From assembly GCA_951812925.1 (NCBI GenBank), contig OX638368.1, positions 112,863,309-112,927,308 of the forward strand: a stretch of 64,000 nucleotides of DNA. Direction: 5' to 3'. Positions 1-9,249 of this stretch are shown one piece after another. The stretch's first letter is position 1, and each line of letters opens with the position of its first letter. Below the pieces are notes generated by a model. The model was given only the letters and a program-made list of their open reading frames with translations. It was not told the DNA's origin and did no database searches. The position numbers were made by a program, and so were the translations under genes. This DNA is from Calliopum simillimum (Eukaryota > Arthropoda > Insecta > Diptera > Lauxaniidae).

Positions 1-1301
1 AAGGTAATTAAATTACCTACAAATGACACCCACATCACTTTTTGGTTGGTTCGTTAGTTTCGGTGAAATAAATTGATTTCTAAAAAAAAAAATTTTTTTT
101 TTTTCGAAAAAATTAAGAATAAATCAAATTCAACTTCAAATTTATACAAGAAGACATAACTTTTTTATAATATTTTTTTTTTGTATCATAGACTATATAT
201 TTGTGAAGAAAATAAGATACTATTTAAGAAAATCGATGGAAAAATGCAAAAGTTGTATACAATTCATTGATAAGTTACCAAAATGCGTTTTTCCCTATTT
301 TTCCGTTTTTTTGTAATAAACTGTTCGAAAATTTGAAACTTTTTGTAAAAGAAATTAGAAAATCCAAAAAATTCTTAAAGAAGGCATTAAAAGGAAATAC
401 CTGTGCCTCGCCGTTTTTCTCTAGCACGTCAGATTTTTTTTTAATCGATTTTTGAAGTTTTTTAATCCACTGTACATGAAAAAACAGAAATAACGCATTC
501 TTGTGTTAAATCGATGAATTTAACTATATGATCCTTACATCTGAGGTGTATTATGTGTTCAGTAAACTTATGCAGGATACTGCGAGGAATATTTTTGTAG
601 AAAATTTTAACCCTCTAAAACCTTCACATGTGGGTCATTTTGACCCCCACATGAAGGTCATTTTGACCTACATGTGGGGGTTTGAGAGGGTTAAAATTGT
701 CTACAAAAATATTCCGCGTAGTATCCTGCATAAGTTTGCTGAAGACATGATACACCTCAGATGTAAGGATCATATAGTTAAATTCATCGATTTAACACAA
801 GAATGCGTTATTTCTGTTTTTTCATGAACAGTGGATTAAAAAACTTCAAAAATCAATTAAATAAAAATCTGACGTGCTAGAGAAAAACGGCGAGGCACAG
901 GTATTTCCTTTTAATGCCTTCTTTAAGAATTTTTTGGATTTTCTAATTTCTTTTACAAAAAGTTTCAAATTTTCGAACAGTTTATTACAAAAAAAAACGG
1001 AAAAATAGGGAAAAACGCATTTTGGTAACTTATCAATGAATTGTATACAACTTTTGCATTTTTCCATCGATTTTCTTAAATAGTATTTTATTTGCCTAAC
1101 AAATTTATAGACTATGATATAAAAATACAAAATGATTTTTAAAATTTTTTTTTCTTGTAAAAATCTGCAGTTGATTTAGACATTTTTGTAATTTTTTCGG
1201 AAAAATATACTCTTTTTTTCAGAAATCAATTTATTTCATCGAAACTAACAAACCAGCCAAAAAGTGACGTGAGTATCGTTTGTAGATAATTTAATTACCT
1301 T
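1..1301. repeat. Foldback element with ~600-bp inverted arms
   Basis: The first 640 bases recur inverted up to 1301. The ends AAGGTAATTAAATTACCTAC and the reverse complement of ...TTAATTACCTT match, and the arms mirror each other through the whole stretch. The centre (about 610-700) is a smaller palindrome built on CACATGTGGGTCATTTTGACC. Short open frames on opposite strands in the two arms translate to the same peptide, which is only the palindrome read twice. No transposase is visible, so this is a non-autonomous foldback element. The left end coincides with the window edge, so any target duplication cannot be checked. Confidence 0.85.
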
Positions 1302-1534
1302 TAATATAACATATTATTTGTTTGAATACAAACATTGGTTCTTGAGATATTTGTATTTAAGTGGAACTATCTTTTTTTTTTGGTCCAAAAACCGAAAATG
1401 ACCGATATCTCGAAAACGACATGAAATAAAAAAAAAAAATGCGATTTTCGGAATCAGCAGCCCATTTTCCATATAAAATGAGTAACGGCATTCGCTGGGA
1501 AAAAAAATTTTAATCATTTGTAAACTAGTGTTAT
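1302..1534. other. AT-rich spacer, nothing recognised
   Basis: No coding frame, terminal repeat or tandem structure is apparent in this stretch. Confidence 0.4.
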
Positions 1535-2150
1535 CTGAAAAAATATTTTCAGAATAGCGTTTTGAAGCTTTTGCTTATGTGGGAGGAGCCACGCCCTCTT
1601 GTCCGATTTTATCCAGTTTTTGCTTAAAGCTTGCCTTTATATTGTAGTTTTTAGTGTCCGAGTCAAATCTAGTTTGATTTTCTCAAAAAACGCTTTCAGT
1701 ACAGCGTTTTGAAGCTTTTGCTTATATGAGAGGTGCCACGCCCTCTTGTCCGAATTCGACCAGCTTTTTCTCAGAGCTTGCGCTGACAATTCGTAGTATT
1801 TATGTGTATTTTGGTTGCATTATTGTGAAATATACTCCAAAATTTGCATTTTGAAGGTATTTTTTGTATGGGCGGTAGGCGTGTCCGTCGACCGATTTCG
1901 CTCATTTTCAATCCCCCGAGCTAACTTTGACGACGGAGGCTGTGTGCCAAATTTCATTGAATTATCCTTCTTAGTTTTCCCAAAAAATGTTTTTCCACAC
2001 ACAGCCGTTACCCAGCCAGCCAGACGGACATGGCTATATCGACTCAGGAGGTGACGCTGATCAAGAATATATATACTTTTCCATATCTGCCACGCCTCCT
2101 TCTCTGCGTTACAAACGGAAGGACAAAGTGAATATACCCTGGGTGTAGGG
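1535..2150 (+). repeat. Dispersed repeat B, copy 1
   Basis: Two imperfect direct units of about 130-150 bp contain GTGCCACGCCCTCTTGTCCGA. They are followed by a block with GGACATGGCTATATCGACTC and GATCAAGAATATATATACTT, ending in CCCTGGGTGTAGGGTATAA. The same succession recurs at 41760-42570. Blocks of this wording are widespread in fly genomes (recalled, not searched). It carries no credible coding sequence; the overlapping open frames on both strands are by-products. I cannot name the element class. Confidence 0.7.
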
Positions 2151-2636
2151 TATAATAATAAAAATATATTTTTGCTTTGAGCCTCCTTTAAAAATGCATT
2201 TAAAAATCTGAAAAAATTCATGGGATATTCTGTCATGATGTAGAATTTTTTTTGAAAAATTTATTAAAAATGAGGTCACAAATTTTTTCTAAAAAAAAAA
2301 AATTCCAAAAAAAAAAAAAAATGTTTTTTTAAAAAAGCGTCACCTCTATAATTTTATTTTTTGCATAAAATAAGTTCTTTTGACATCTATAATAAGAATT
2401 TACAAAAAAATCCGAGGTACATCAAAATTTGATTTAAATTCTTCTACAAGCACCGTGAAAAAGGAGATGCATGACGATCAAACATTTGCTTGAATTTGTC
2501 TACATACATTTTTGGAGCGGTTCTTGTAGCTGAGGAACAAATTTCATTTTGATATTTCTACAGGATATAGCCGCAAAAATTGCATCTTCTGCATTTTTAT
2601 CGTGCAAAATTACCCAGACTAAGACCAAGAACGTTT
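2151..2636. other. AT-rich spacer, nothing recognised
   Basis: Contains A-runs and T-runs but no motif, repeat or frame I can support. Confidence 0.4.
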
Positions 2637-3065
2637 AGTGGACATTAAATTTAGTGATAGTGAAAATTTATTTCATTAGATTTAATGAAACTTTAATGAA
2701 AATGTTCACTAATGTTTCAATAAATTTAATGAAAGTGAAAATGTTTCATTAGATTTATTGCAACATTTATTGAAAATTTTCATTAAAGTTTCATTAAATC
2801 TAATGAAATAAATTTTCACTTTCAATAGATTTAGTGATAATGGAAATTTTCCATTACCACTAAATCAGTTATTTAATAGTGAATAAAATTTCACTATCAC
2901 TAAATTTAGTGGAGTATTTATTGAAAATTGTTAACTAAATTTAGTGATAGTGAAAATTGTTTTCATTACCACTTAATGAATCTTTTGATAGTGAAAGATT
3001 TTTCACTAACACTAAATAAATTTCTTGATAGTGAATATTTTTTCACTAGCACTAAGTTTAGTGAA
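2637..3065. repeat. Array of TTTAGTGATAGTGAAAATTT-like palindromic units
   Basis: Variants of TTTAGTGATAGTGAAAATTT and its complement, and of TTTCATTAGATTTAATGAAAC, follow one another for about 430 bp in alternating orientation, so much of the block can pair with itself. A second array with the same wording lies at 29480-29800. Confidence 0.7.
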
Positions 3066-3077
3066 AAATAAAATTTA

Positions 3078-3234
3078 ATGCAAAAGCCCTAAGTCTGATC
3101 TATACATTATAGCAGAACAACAAGATATAAACGAAATTGAGAAGAGTTTCTCCGACGCTCTAAGTGCTATTGATTCCTGGTCTAAATCCTCCGGTGCAGC
3201 CATATCCTTAGCAAAGACTAAACACCTACATATT
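3078..3234 (+). pseudogene. I-clade-type LINE reverse transcriptase, upstream fragment
   Basis: The plus-strand translation contains LSAIDSWSKSSGAAISLAK, the pattern of the late palm/thumb region of LINE reverse transcriptases. The fragment is 5' truncated. The frame breaks off at 3234, where the BEL element begins, and resumes at 12807. Deleting the insertion together with one copy of its ATATT duplication rejoins the LINE frame without a shift. The left junction with the AT-rich array is approximate. Confidence 0.7.
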
Positions 3235-3793
3235 TGTTCAGTAACCATATGGTCACATATGATCACTTGAACATGCATGGTCACCTTAGTACAAAATAGT
3301 GTCACTCAACGTGACCAACAGTTGCAAGAATTTATTTCTCATGAAAATAAATTTGGTATTTGCTTACTGCTGAAATTTTGTTTCCCATAAAAACTTGCTT
3401 ACTATGGACAAATTTATGTCGCATGGAAATTGATTTCGCATTTGGTTCTCATGAAATTTATTTGGTAACTAAACCCCGGTTCATGTTACTACATGCGTTG
3501 CACAATACATATTTTAATTTTTGCTTTTATTTTATTGCTGCTGTCAGCAATTCTAACCTTTACTTTTACTGTTGTTGTTCTTTAAGTATTATTGTTAACT
3601 AATAAGCTATAAATACAATATGTTTAATTTTAATAAAGTCAGTTAATCAAAACAACTCAACCAAATTAATCAGATTATTAATTCGTCGCAGGTTTAATAG
3701 ATGCACCATCTATTAAACCAACATATCAAACATACAAAAAAAACCATTGGTAGATGTTTCATTTACCAACAAAACTGTATATACATTTATACA
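3235..3793 (+). repeat. 5' LTR of the BEL/roo-like element
   Basis: 559 bp, starting TGTTCAGTAACC and ending ATACA. It matches 11691-12249 with three substitutions by eye. TATAAATA at 3608-3615 and AATAAA at 3632-3637 are candidate promoter and polyadenylation signals. Five bases after the end lies TGGTGTTACACC (from 3799), the expected position of a primer-binding site, but it does not match the tRNA-Trp sequence found at the inverted LTR. The 80-residue open frame inside the LTR occurs in all three copies and is not a gene. Confidence 0.9.
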
Positions 3794-3959
3794 TTTGCTG
3801 GTGTTACACCTGAAAGGATCACGCGTCTTCGCAACAAAAACACAAACATTTAAACGCGAAAGTTCTTAAAAAACGTACATATCGTGAGTGATTTCGCTAA
3901 AGTTCGTCGCGAATAAAATTCGAAAAAATATTTAGATAAAAACATTACAACTTTGAACA

Positions 3960-4379
3960 ATGGAAACTCTACTAAGCAGACGGTTGGAGCTGAAGAAAAA
4001 GATTGACCAGCTTATCTCCAACTTTAAAAAGGATTCAGACGAGCGCAAAACACCAGATTACTATGCAGAGCGGCTAAGAAGACTACATGTGCTGGCAGAA
4101 GAATTTCACCGCAATCATCAAGCAGTTGTGGCCTCAGAAGAAGATATCATTGCAAAGGATGAGTACCTTCAGGAAGCAACATTTGAAGAGGTATTTAAAA
4201 CAGTCGGAAAATATACAAAAATCTTCGAAAAGGGAATTCAAAAGCGAATCTCGAAGGAAGATGTGAATCAAACTGGGCAGACAAGCGACGGCGCTGCAGC
4301 AGCTGGGATGGATGAAAAATCAAACGAAACTTCAAAATTTAGCGAACAACCAGAGATCACTTATGAAGGCGCTCAATAA
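3960..4379 (+). CDS. gag: BEL Gag, N-terminal segment (frame-shifted from the rest)
   Basis: 139 residues opening the long reading block of the BEL element, about 165 bp after the LTR. The protein is charged and helical (for example LELKKKIDQLISNF), as expected for the amino-terminal part of a BEL Gag that assembles the intracellular particle. It overlaps the next frame (from 4312) by 68 bp. In BEL elements Gag is normally continuous with Pol, so I read this as a frameshift mutation around 4312-4379 rather than designed frameshifting. The ATG at 3960 is the first in the block and gives the longest frame. Recognition rests on position and composition; I see no motif unique to this segment. Confidence 0.7.
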   Translation: METLLSRRLELKKKIDQLISNFKKDSDERKTPDYYAERLRRLHVLAEEFHRNHQAVVASEEDIIAKDEYLQEATFEEVFKTVGKYTKIFEKGIQKRISKEDVNQTGQTSDGAAAAGMDEKSNETSKFSEQPEITYEGAQ

Positions 4380-7320
4380 AAACGTAGAAGAAATAACAGC
4401 ACAGATGCTGATGAACCATCCATCAACATATTATCCAATCAAGTTGGCCATTCTGGAAAAGCATATGACAGATTTGGCCAGAAACAACGCTGCATTGTGG
4501 GATTCCACAACTGATGACCACATTCAGGAATACACGCCAGAGGTGTATTATGAAATGGAAGCAAAGGTAGAGGCAGCGATCATCGAACTCCGACAACATA
4601 TTTCCATGGCGAATATTGAACAATCAGTTCTCGACACAGCAGCAGCTCATCAACCAGAAAGTGTCGTGCCGTTACCAAAAATTTCCATTCCTACGTTCAA
4701 TGGAAATTACTTGCAGTGGGTAGCGTTTAAGGACATATACACAGAAATGGTCCATAATGCACGCATCAGTGATACAAGAAAGATGCATTATCTAGCACAA
4801 GCCTTAATAGGTGAACCAAAAAATCTCATAAAACATCTTACAGTAGTAGGAAGCAATTATTCAGCGGCTTGGACAATTCTTACCAGTCGTTACGATAATA
4901 AACGTTTGTTGGTGACAACTTTGCTGGAAAAGTTGCTAACGCAATCATCAATAAAGGTCGAGTCGCCAGCTGCAATGAAATCATTGCACGATATTACTCA
5001 AGAATGCATCCATGGCCTGAAGGCGCAAGGGATTCCGGTCGAACATTGGGATGCGATACTAGTTCACGTAGTGCTACGTAAAATGGATCCCCCAACACAA
5101 AGAGCTTTTGAGCAGAATTTAAATGATAATAGACGGCTACTCAACATTAATGAGGTGCTACAATTCCTGGAGCGTAGGTTCCAATCCTTTGAAGCACAAC
5201 GGATTAAGGAAATTTCAGCAACAAAAACGTGTGCCTCAGTTACAATGCAGAACCAAAACAATTACAATTGTCCGATATGCAAAAAAGAAAGTCATAACTT
5301 CTACGCTTGCAAAATGTTTGCAAACGCTGATTTGAACCAAAGGTGGAAATGGGTTAAAGAATTCAATCGATGCGTCAATTGTTTGCGAGCAGGGCATCGA
5401 GCAGATAAGTGCAAGTCAGGATCTTGCACTAAATGTTCCAAACATCATAACTCGTTGCTGCATAATCAATGGATCAGCAACCAGCATAATCAGAAGAAGG
5501 CCTCTTATAAGAAAACCAAGGCAGTTCCGCAACAAATAACTGCAGCTACAACCAAAAAGCAAGAACAGGCAGTTTCAACACAAATTAATCAAGAGCAATC
5601 AGCAAATAAAGTCAGTCTTCTGACAAACAACAAGAAAAAAGATTCGAGTTACGTTTTACTGGGAACAGCTCGAATCCAGATTGCCGCAGCCAGCGGCCAT
5701 TATGTCGAGTGTCGCGCTATACTGGACTTAGGCTCTCAAATCAACCTGATAACAGATCGCCTACACAAAAAATTGGGCGCCAAGCCTAGACCGATGTCTA
5801 TGAGTGTGGAAGGAGTTGGAGCTAATGAAACAAAAATGCGGCATCAAACAACGGTTTCTATTAAATCAAGTTTAAACAAATTCACTGCTGAAATAGAAGC
5901 ACACATCATTCCAAAAATTGTGTCTGATCAGTCAGTGCATCAGTTAAATCTTGACAGCTGGGGCATTCCACAACACATTAATCTCGCCGATCCTAATTTT
6001 AACAAGCCAGGTAGAATTGATTGCTTATTAGGAGCTGAAATCTTCTTTGACCTGGTGACAGATGGACAAATAAAATTAGCAGGAAATTATCCAACCCTTC
6101 AAAACTCAGTTCTTGGATGGATAGTAGCTGGCAGCACAGAACCTGTCTATTCAAACAACGCAACATGTGGCGTTTGCACCACAAAAGAGCTTGAAGAAGC
6201 CATTTCAAAGTTTTGGGAGACGGAAGAAATACCAGACTCAAGCATTCCGGTCACAGAAGACGAACTACGTTGCGAGTCCCATTTCCTTCAACACACTTAT
6301 CGAGATCATGATGGTAGATTTGTGGTTAAGCTTCCACTAAAAGAACATGCATCAGCACTAGCAGATTCAAAAGGAATGGCACACGAACGATTTAAAAGCA
6401 TTGAGAAACGCCTCATAAGAAATCAATCACTAAAGGATCAATATATATCCTTCATGAGAGAATATGAATCACTAGGACATATGACACAAATCAACTCTTT
6501 TGACTTCCGATCACCATATTATTTTATACCACATCATTGTGTACTTCGCCCAGACAGCTCGACCACGAAATTGCGAGTTGTGTTTGATGCGTCAGCACAC
6601 AAGCCAACAGGGCCTTCATTGAATGACATAATGTTCAATGGCCCAACAGTTCAAAGTGAGCTTTTTTCAATCTTGCTTCGGTTCAGAATGCACCAGTACG
6701 TTATTAAAACTGATGTTGAAAAAATGTACCGACAAATATGGGTCAATAAGGAGGATCGAAACTTACATCTAATTATGTGGCGAGAGAATCCTACAGAGCC
6801 CATAAAAATTTATCAGCTAAACACCGTTACATACGGTACCAAGTCAGCTCCTTACCTAGCAACGCGCTGCTTGAATCGTCTAGCAGAGGAGCACCAAGGC
6901 CAATTTCCCGATGGAGCCAAGTCTCTAAAAAATGATTTTTATGTGGATGATGGGCTGATTGGAGCAGACACAATATATGAGGCATTAGAAATTCAACAGC
7001 AATTGATAACCATGCTCAACGGAGCAGGGATGAAGCTAAAAAAATGGTGTGCTAATGACCACAGACTTTTACGTGGAATCGCACCAGAAGATAAAGAGGT
7101 TGATCTCCACTTCAATTCTCAAAGTAACCAATCAACCAAGACTTTGGGCTTATTATGGTTACCAAAGTCTGATATGTTCTGCTTCAAGGCCAATGTCCAA
7201 GAACATAACAAAATAACAAAACGAACGATGAGTTCTGATTTGGCACACATATACGATCCACTTGGGCTGAGCGGTCCAGTCCTAGTAAAAGGAAAAATGC
7301 AGTTACAGAATGTATGGTAA
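4312..7320 (+). CDS. gag-pol: BEL Gag (DUF1759), zinc knuckles, protease and reverse transcriptase
   Basis: 1002 residues. About 118-270 carry the DUF1759-type Gag domain (start PKISIPTFNGNYLQW). Zinc-binding clusters follow at about 319-375 (CPIC, CVNCLRAGHRADKC, CTKC). An aspartic protease with ILDLGSQ lies near residue 472; the usual serine after the catalytic Asp is Leu here. The reverse transcriptase starts about 750 (LRVVFDAS) and keeps YVDD at about 877-880. The frame ends in TAA at 7318-7320, but the same frame continues open downstream, so this is a premature stop inside Pol. The real amino terminus is probably in the overlapping frame at 3960. Role: capsid, polyprotein cleavage and copying of element RNA. 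Confidence 0.88.
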   Translation: MKNQTKLQNLANNQRSLMKALNKNVEEITAQMLMNHPSTYYPIKLAILEKHMTDLARNNAALWDSTTDDHIQEYTPEVYYEMEAKVEAAIIELRQHISMANIEQSVLDTAAAHQPESVVPLPKISIPTFNGNYLQWVAFKDIYTEMVHNARISDTRKMHYLAQALIGEPKNLIKHLTVVGSNYSAAWTILTSRYDNKRLLVTTLLEKLLTQSSIKVESPAAMKSLHDITQECIHGLKAQGIPVEHWDAILVHVVLRKMDPPTQRAFEQNLNDNRRLLNINEVLQFLERRFQSFEAQRIKEISATKTCASVTMQNQNNYNCPICKKESHNFYACKMFANADLNQRWKWVKEFNRCVNCLRAGHRADKCKSGSCTKCSKHHNSLLHNQWISNQHNQKKASYKKTKAVPQQITAATTKKQEQAVSTQINQEQSANKVSLLTNNKKKDSSYVLLGTARIQIAAASGHYVECRAILDLGSQINLITDRLHKKLGAKPRPMSMSVEGVGANETKMRHQTTVSIKSSLNKFTAEIEAHIIPKIVSDQSVHQLNLDSWGIPQHINLADPNFNKPGRIDCLLGAEIFFDLVTDGQIKLAGNYPTLQNSVLGWIVAGSTEPVYSNNATCGVCTTKELEEAISKFWETEEIPDSSIPVTEDELRCESHFLQHTYRDHDGRFVVKLPLKEHASALADSKGMAHERFKSIEKRLIRNQSLKDQYISFMREYESLGHMTQINSFDFRSPYYFIPHHCVLRPDSSTTKLRVVFDASAHKPTGPSLNDIMFNGPTVQSELFSILLRFRMHQYVIKTDVEKMYRQIWVNKEDRNLHLIMWRENPTEPIKIYQLNTVTYGTKSAPYLATRCLNRLAEEHQGQFPDGAKSLKNDFYVDDGLIGADTIYEALEIQQQLITMLNGAGMKLKKWCANDHRLLRGIAPEDKEVDLHFNSQSNQSTKTLGLLWLPKSDMFCFKANVQEHNKITKRTMSSDLAHIYDPLGLSGPVLVKGKMQLQNVW

Positions 7321-7383
7321 TTAAAACTCGACTGGGATGAAGAGCTACCAGCAGAAATTCAAAGGCAATGGACATTCTATAGA

Positions 7384-9234
7384 ATGGACTTAACAACTTT
7401 AGACAATGTTAATGTCTCAAGACATGTATTTGGAAGTCAAGGTTTCGAAAACGTAGGACTACATGCATTTTCTGATGCTTCAGAAAGAGCTTATGGAGCA
7501 GCTGTATACATCAAAACTACACTAAGTGATAAAACAATCAAATTGAATCTTCTTTGCTCCAAATCAAGAGTAGCCCCAATCAAACTCCAAACAATACCAC
7601 GCCTGGAGCTATGTGCAGCCCTCTTAGCAGCAGAACTCATGGCAAGGGTGAAGCTTGACCTAGGTTATCAGAATAAAGCATCATACTTTTGGACTGATTC
7701 TCAAATTGTACTGTCCTGGATACACAATCACCCTGGCAAGCTGCCAATTTATGTTGCTCATCGCATCGTTAAAATTCTTCGCTTAACCATGGCTGATCAA
7801 TGGCGGCACGTACCATCAAAACAAAATCCCGCGGATGTTCTATCAAGAGGACTCAAACCACGAGAATTTTCACACTGCAACATATGGTTATATGGCCCAA
7901 TGTTTTTATACCAACTAAAGTCGCTGTGGCCAGCTCCCTTCAAAAGGGAATTAACCATCGAAGACAACACTTCAGTTGTCACTCTAATAACGCAACAATC
8001 AAGTGAAGGGCAATCATGGATATATGCAATAGCTTCAAAAAATTCATTTTTACATATACAACGAGTGCTAGGATATATTCTAGACGCAGCTCTCAAGACC
8101 ATTATACGCCAAATCCAGTCGTCAGATTTTCGGAAGTTAATAAAAATCCTAATTAAGGATAAATTTGTACCCAAATCAAATAATTTAGCTTCATTAACCC
8201 CATTCTTAGATGAAGAAGGAATAATTCGAGTGGGAGGAAGATTATGTTTATCTACTCAAGAATATGATACAAAACATCAAATGATCCTACCAGCCAATAA
8301 TTCAATCGTAAGGTTGTTAGCAGAAAAAATTCACAAAGAAAACTATCATTGTGGTCCCCTAGCATTGCTAGCACAACTAAAACAAAGGTTTTCGCCGCTC
8401 AATGGTAAAAACTTAGCAAGATCTGTTGTTCAACATTGTGTGAGATGCACCCGTTCAAGGCCAATATTATACAAACAGATTATGGGCAGCCTACCAACGT
8501 TACGAGTGGAACCAGCACGACCATTCATTCATTGTGGCATAGATTATTGCGGGCCACTTAGAGTACATTTTAAGACACGAGAAAAACCACCACAGAAGTC
8601 TTACATAGCAGTATTCTGCTGCTTCGCAACAAAAGCAGTTCATTTGGAATTAGTAACAGATCTAACTACAGATGCCTTCATTGGAGCCTTAAAAAGGTTC
8701 ATTTCACGCAGGGGACATTGCAAAACAATATTCTGCGATAATGCTACAAATTTTGTTGGAGCAAAAAATCAGCTGGAGGAGCTCACAAGCTCAATATATT
8801 CAGATTCTGCATCAAATTCAATCATCAGAGCATGCAGTGAAAAAGGAATCGACTTTCGGTTAATTCCACCACGTTCACCACATTTTGGAGGACTGTGGGA
8901 AGCAGCGGTGAAGTCCGCCAAAAAACTATTAGTGCCAAGACTGTCCGAAGCATCAATGACATTTGAAGAGTTGAACACTGTGGTAATTGAAATCGAAGCG
9001 ATGCTTAATTCAAGACCAATCACTCCAATGTCATCAAATCCGAATGATTTATCAGCACTCACTCCTGGTCACTTTTTAATAGGGGAGCCACTAACTTCAA
9101 ATGTAGATGCTTGTTCAAGGCTATCAACGGCCAAACTGTCAGCGCGATGGCAAGAAGTCTCAAGTCTCAAGCACAGTTTTTGGCAACGCTGGTCTACTGA
9201 ATACTTGAGTGAACTTCAACAACGACACAAATGA
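7384..9234 (+). CDS. pol: BEL RNase H and integrase
   Basis: 616 residues in the same frame as the preceding segment, open from just after the stop at 7318-7320; the ATG used here is merely the first one after it. The RNase H-like part begins near residue 25 (FSDASERAYGAAVYI) with a downstream TDSQ. The integrase has a His/Cys zinc-binding stretch (VQHCVRCTR) and a core with GIDYCGP, FCDNATNF and WEAAVKSAKK, so the three acidic residues at about 386, 452 and 506 are present. The frame closes at TGA 9232-9234 just before the integrase C-terminal domain. The neighbouring residues suggest a TGG to TGA change, because the frame continues directly beyond it. Product: removal of the RNA strand and insertion of the cDNA. 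Confidence 0.88.
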   Translation: MDLTTLDNVNVSRHVFGSQGFENVGLHAFSDASERAYGAAVYIKTTLSDKTIKLNLLCSKSRVAPIKLQTIPRLELCAALLAAELMARVKLDLGYQNKASYFWTDSQIVLSWIHNHPGKLPIYVAHRIVKILRLTMADQWRHVPSKQNPADVLSRGLKPREFSHCNIWLYGPMFLYQLKSLWPAPFKRELTIEDNTSVVTLITQQSSEGQSWIYAIASKNSFLHIQRVLGYILDAALKTIIRQIQSSDFRKLIKILIKDKFVPKSNNLASLTPFLDEEGIIRVGGRLCLSTQEYDTKHQMILPANNSIVRLLAEKIHKENYHCGPLALLAQLKQRFSPLNGKNLARSVVQHCVRCTRSRPILYKQIMGSLPTLRVEPARPFIHCGIDYCGPLRVHFKTREKPPQKSYIAVFCCFATKAVHLELVTDLTTDAFIGALKRFISRRGHCKTIFCDNATNFVGAKNQLEELTSSIYSDSASNSIIRACSEKGIDFRLIPPRSPHFGGLWEAAVKSAKKLLVPRLSEASMTFEELNTVVIEIEAMLNSRPITPMSSNPNDLSALTPGHFLIGEPLTSNVDACSRLSTAKLSARWQEVSSLKHSFWQRWSTEYLSELQQRHK

Positions 9235-9249
9235 AAGGGGCCAATAACT

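Noticed and set aside
267..455. Small protein repeated on the opposite strand at 846-1130
   Set aside because: Both are the same arm of an inverted repeat; low-complexity Phe/Lys composition.
3360..3602. 80-codon open frame in the BEL LTR (also 11816-12058 and, inverted, 12434-12676)
   Set aside because: It is present three times only because the LTR is; no protein signature, and it lies over the promoter region.
7797..8174. Minus-strand 125-codon frame inside BEL pol
   Set aside because: Shadow of the well-supported pol frame on the plus strand.
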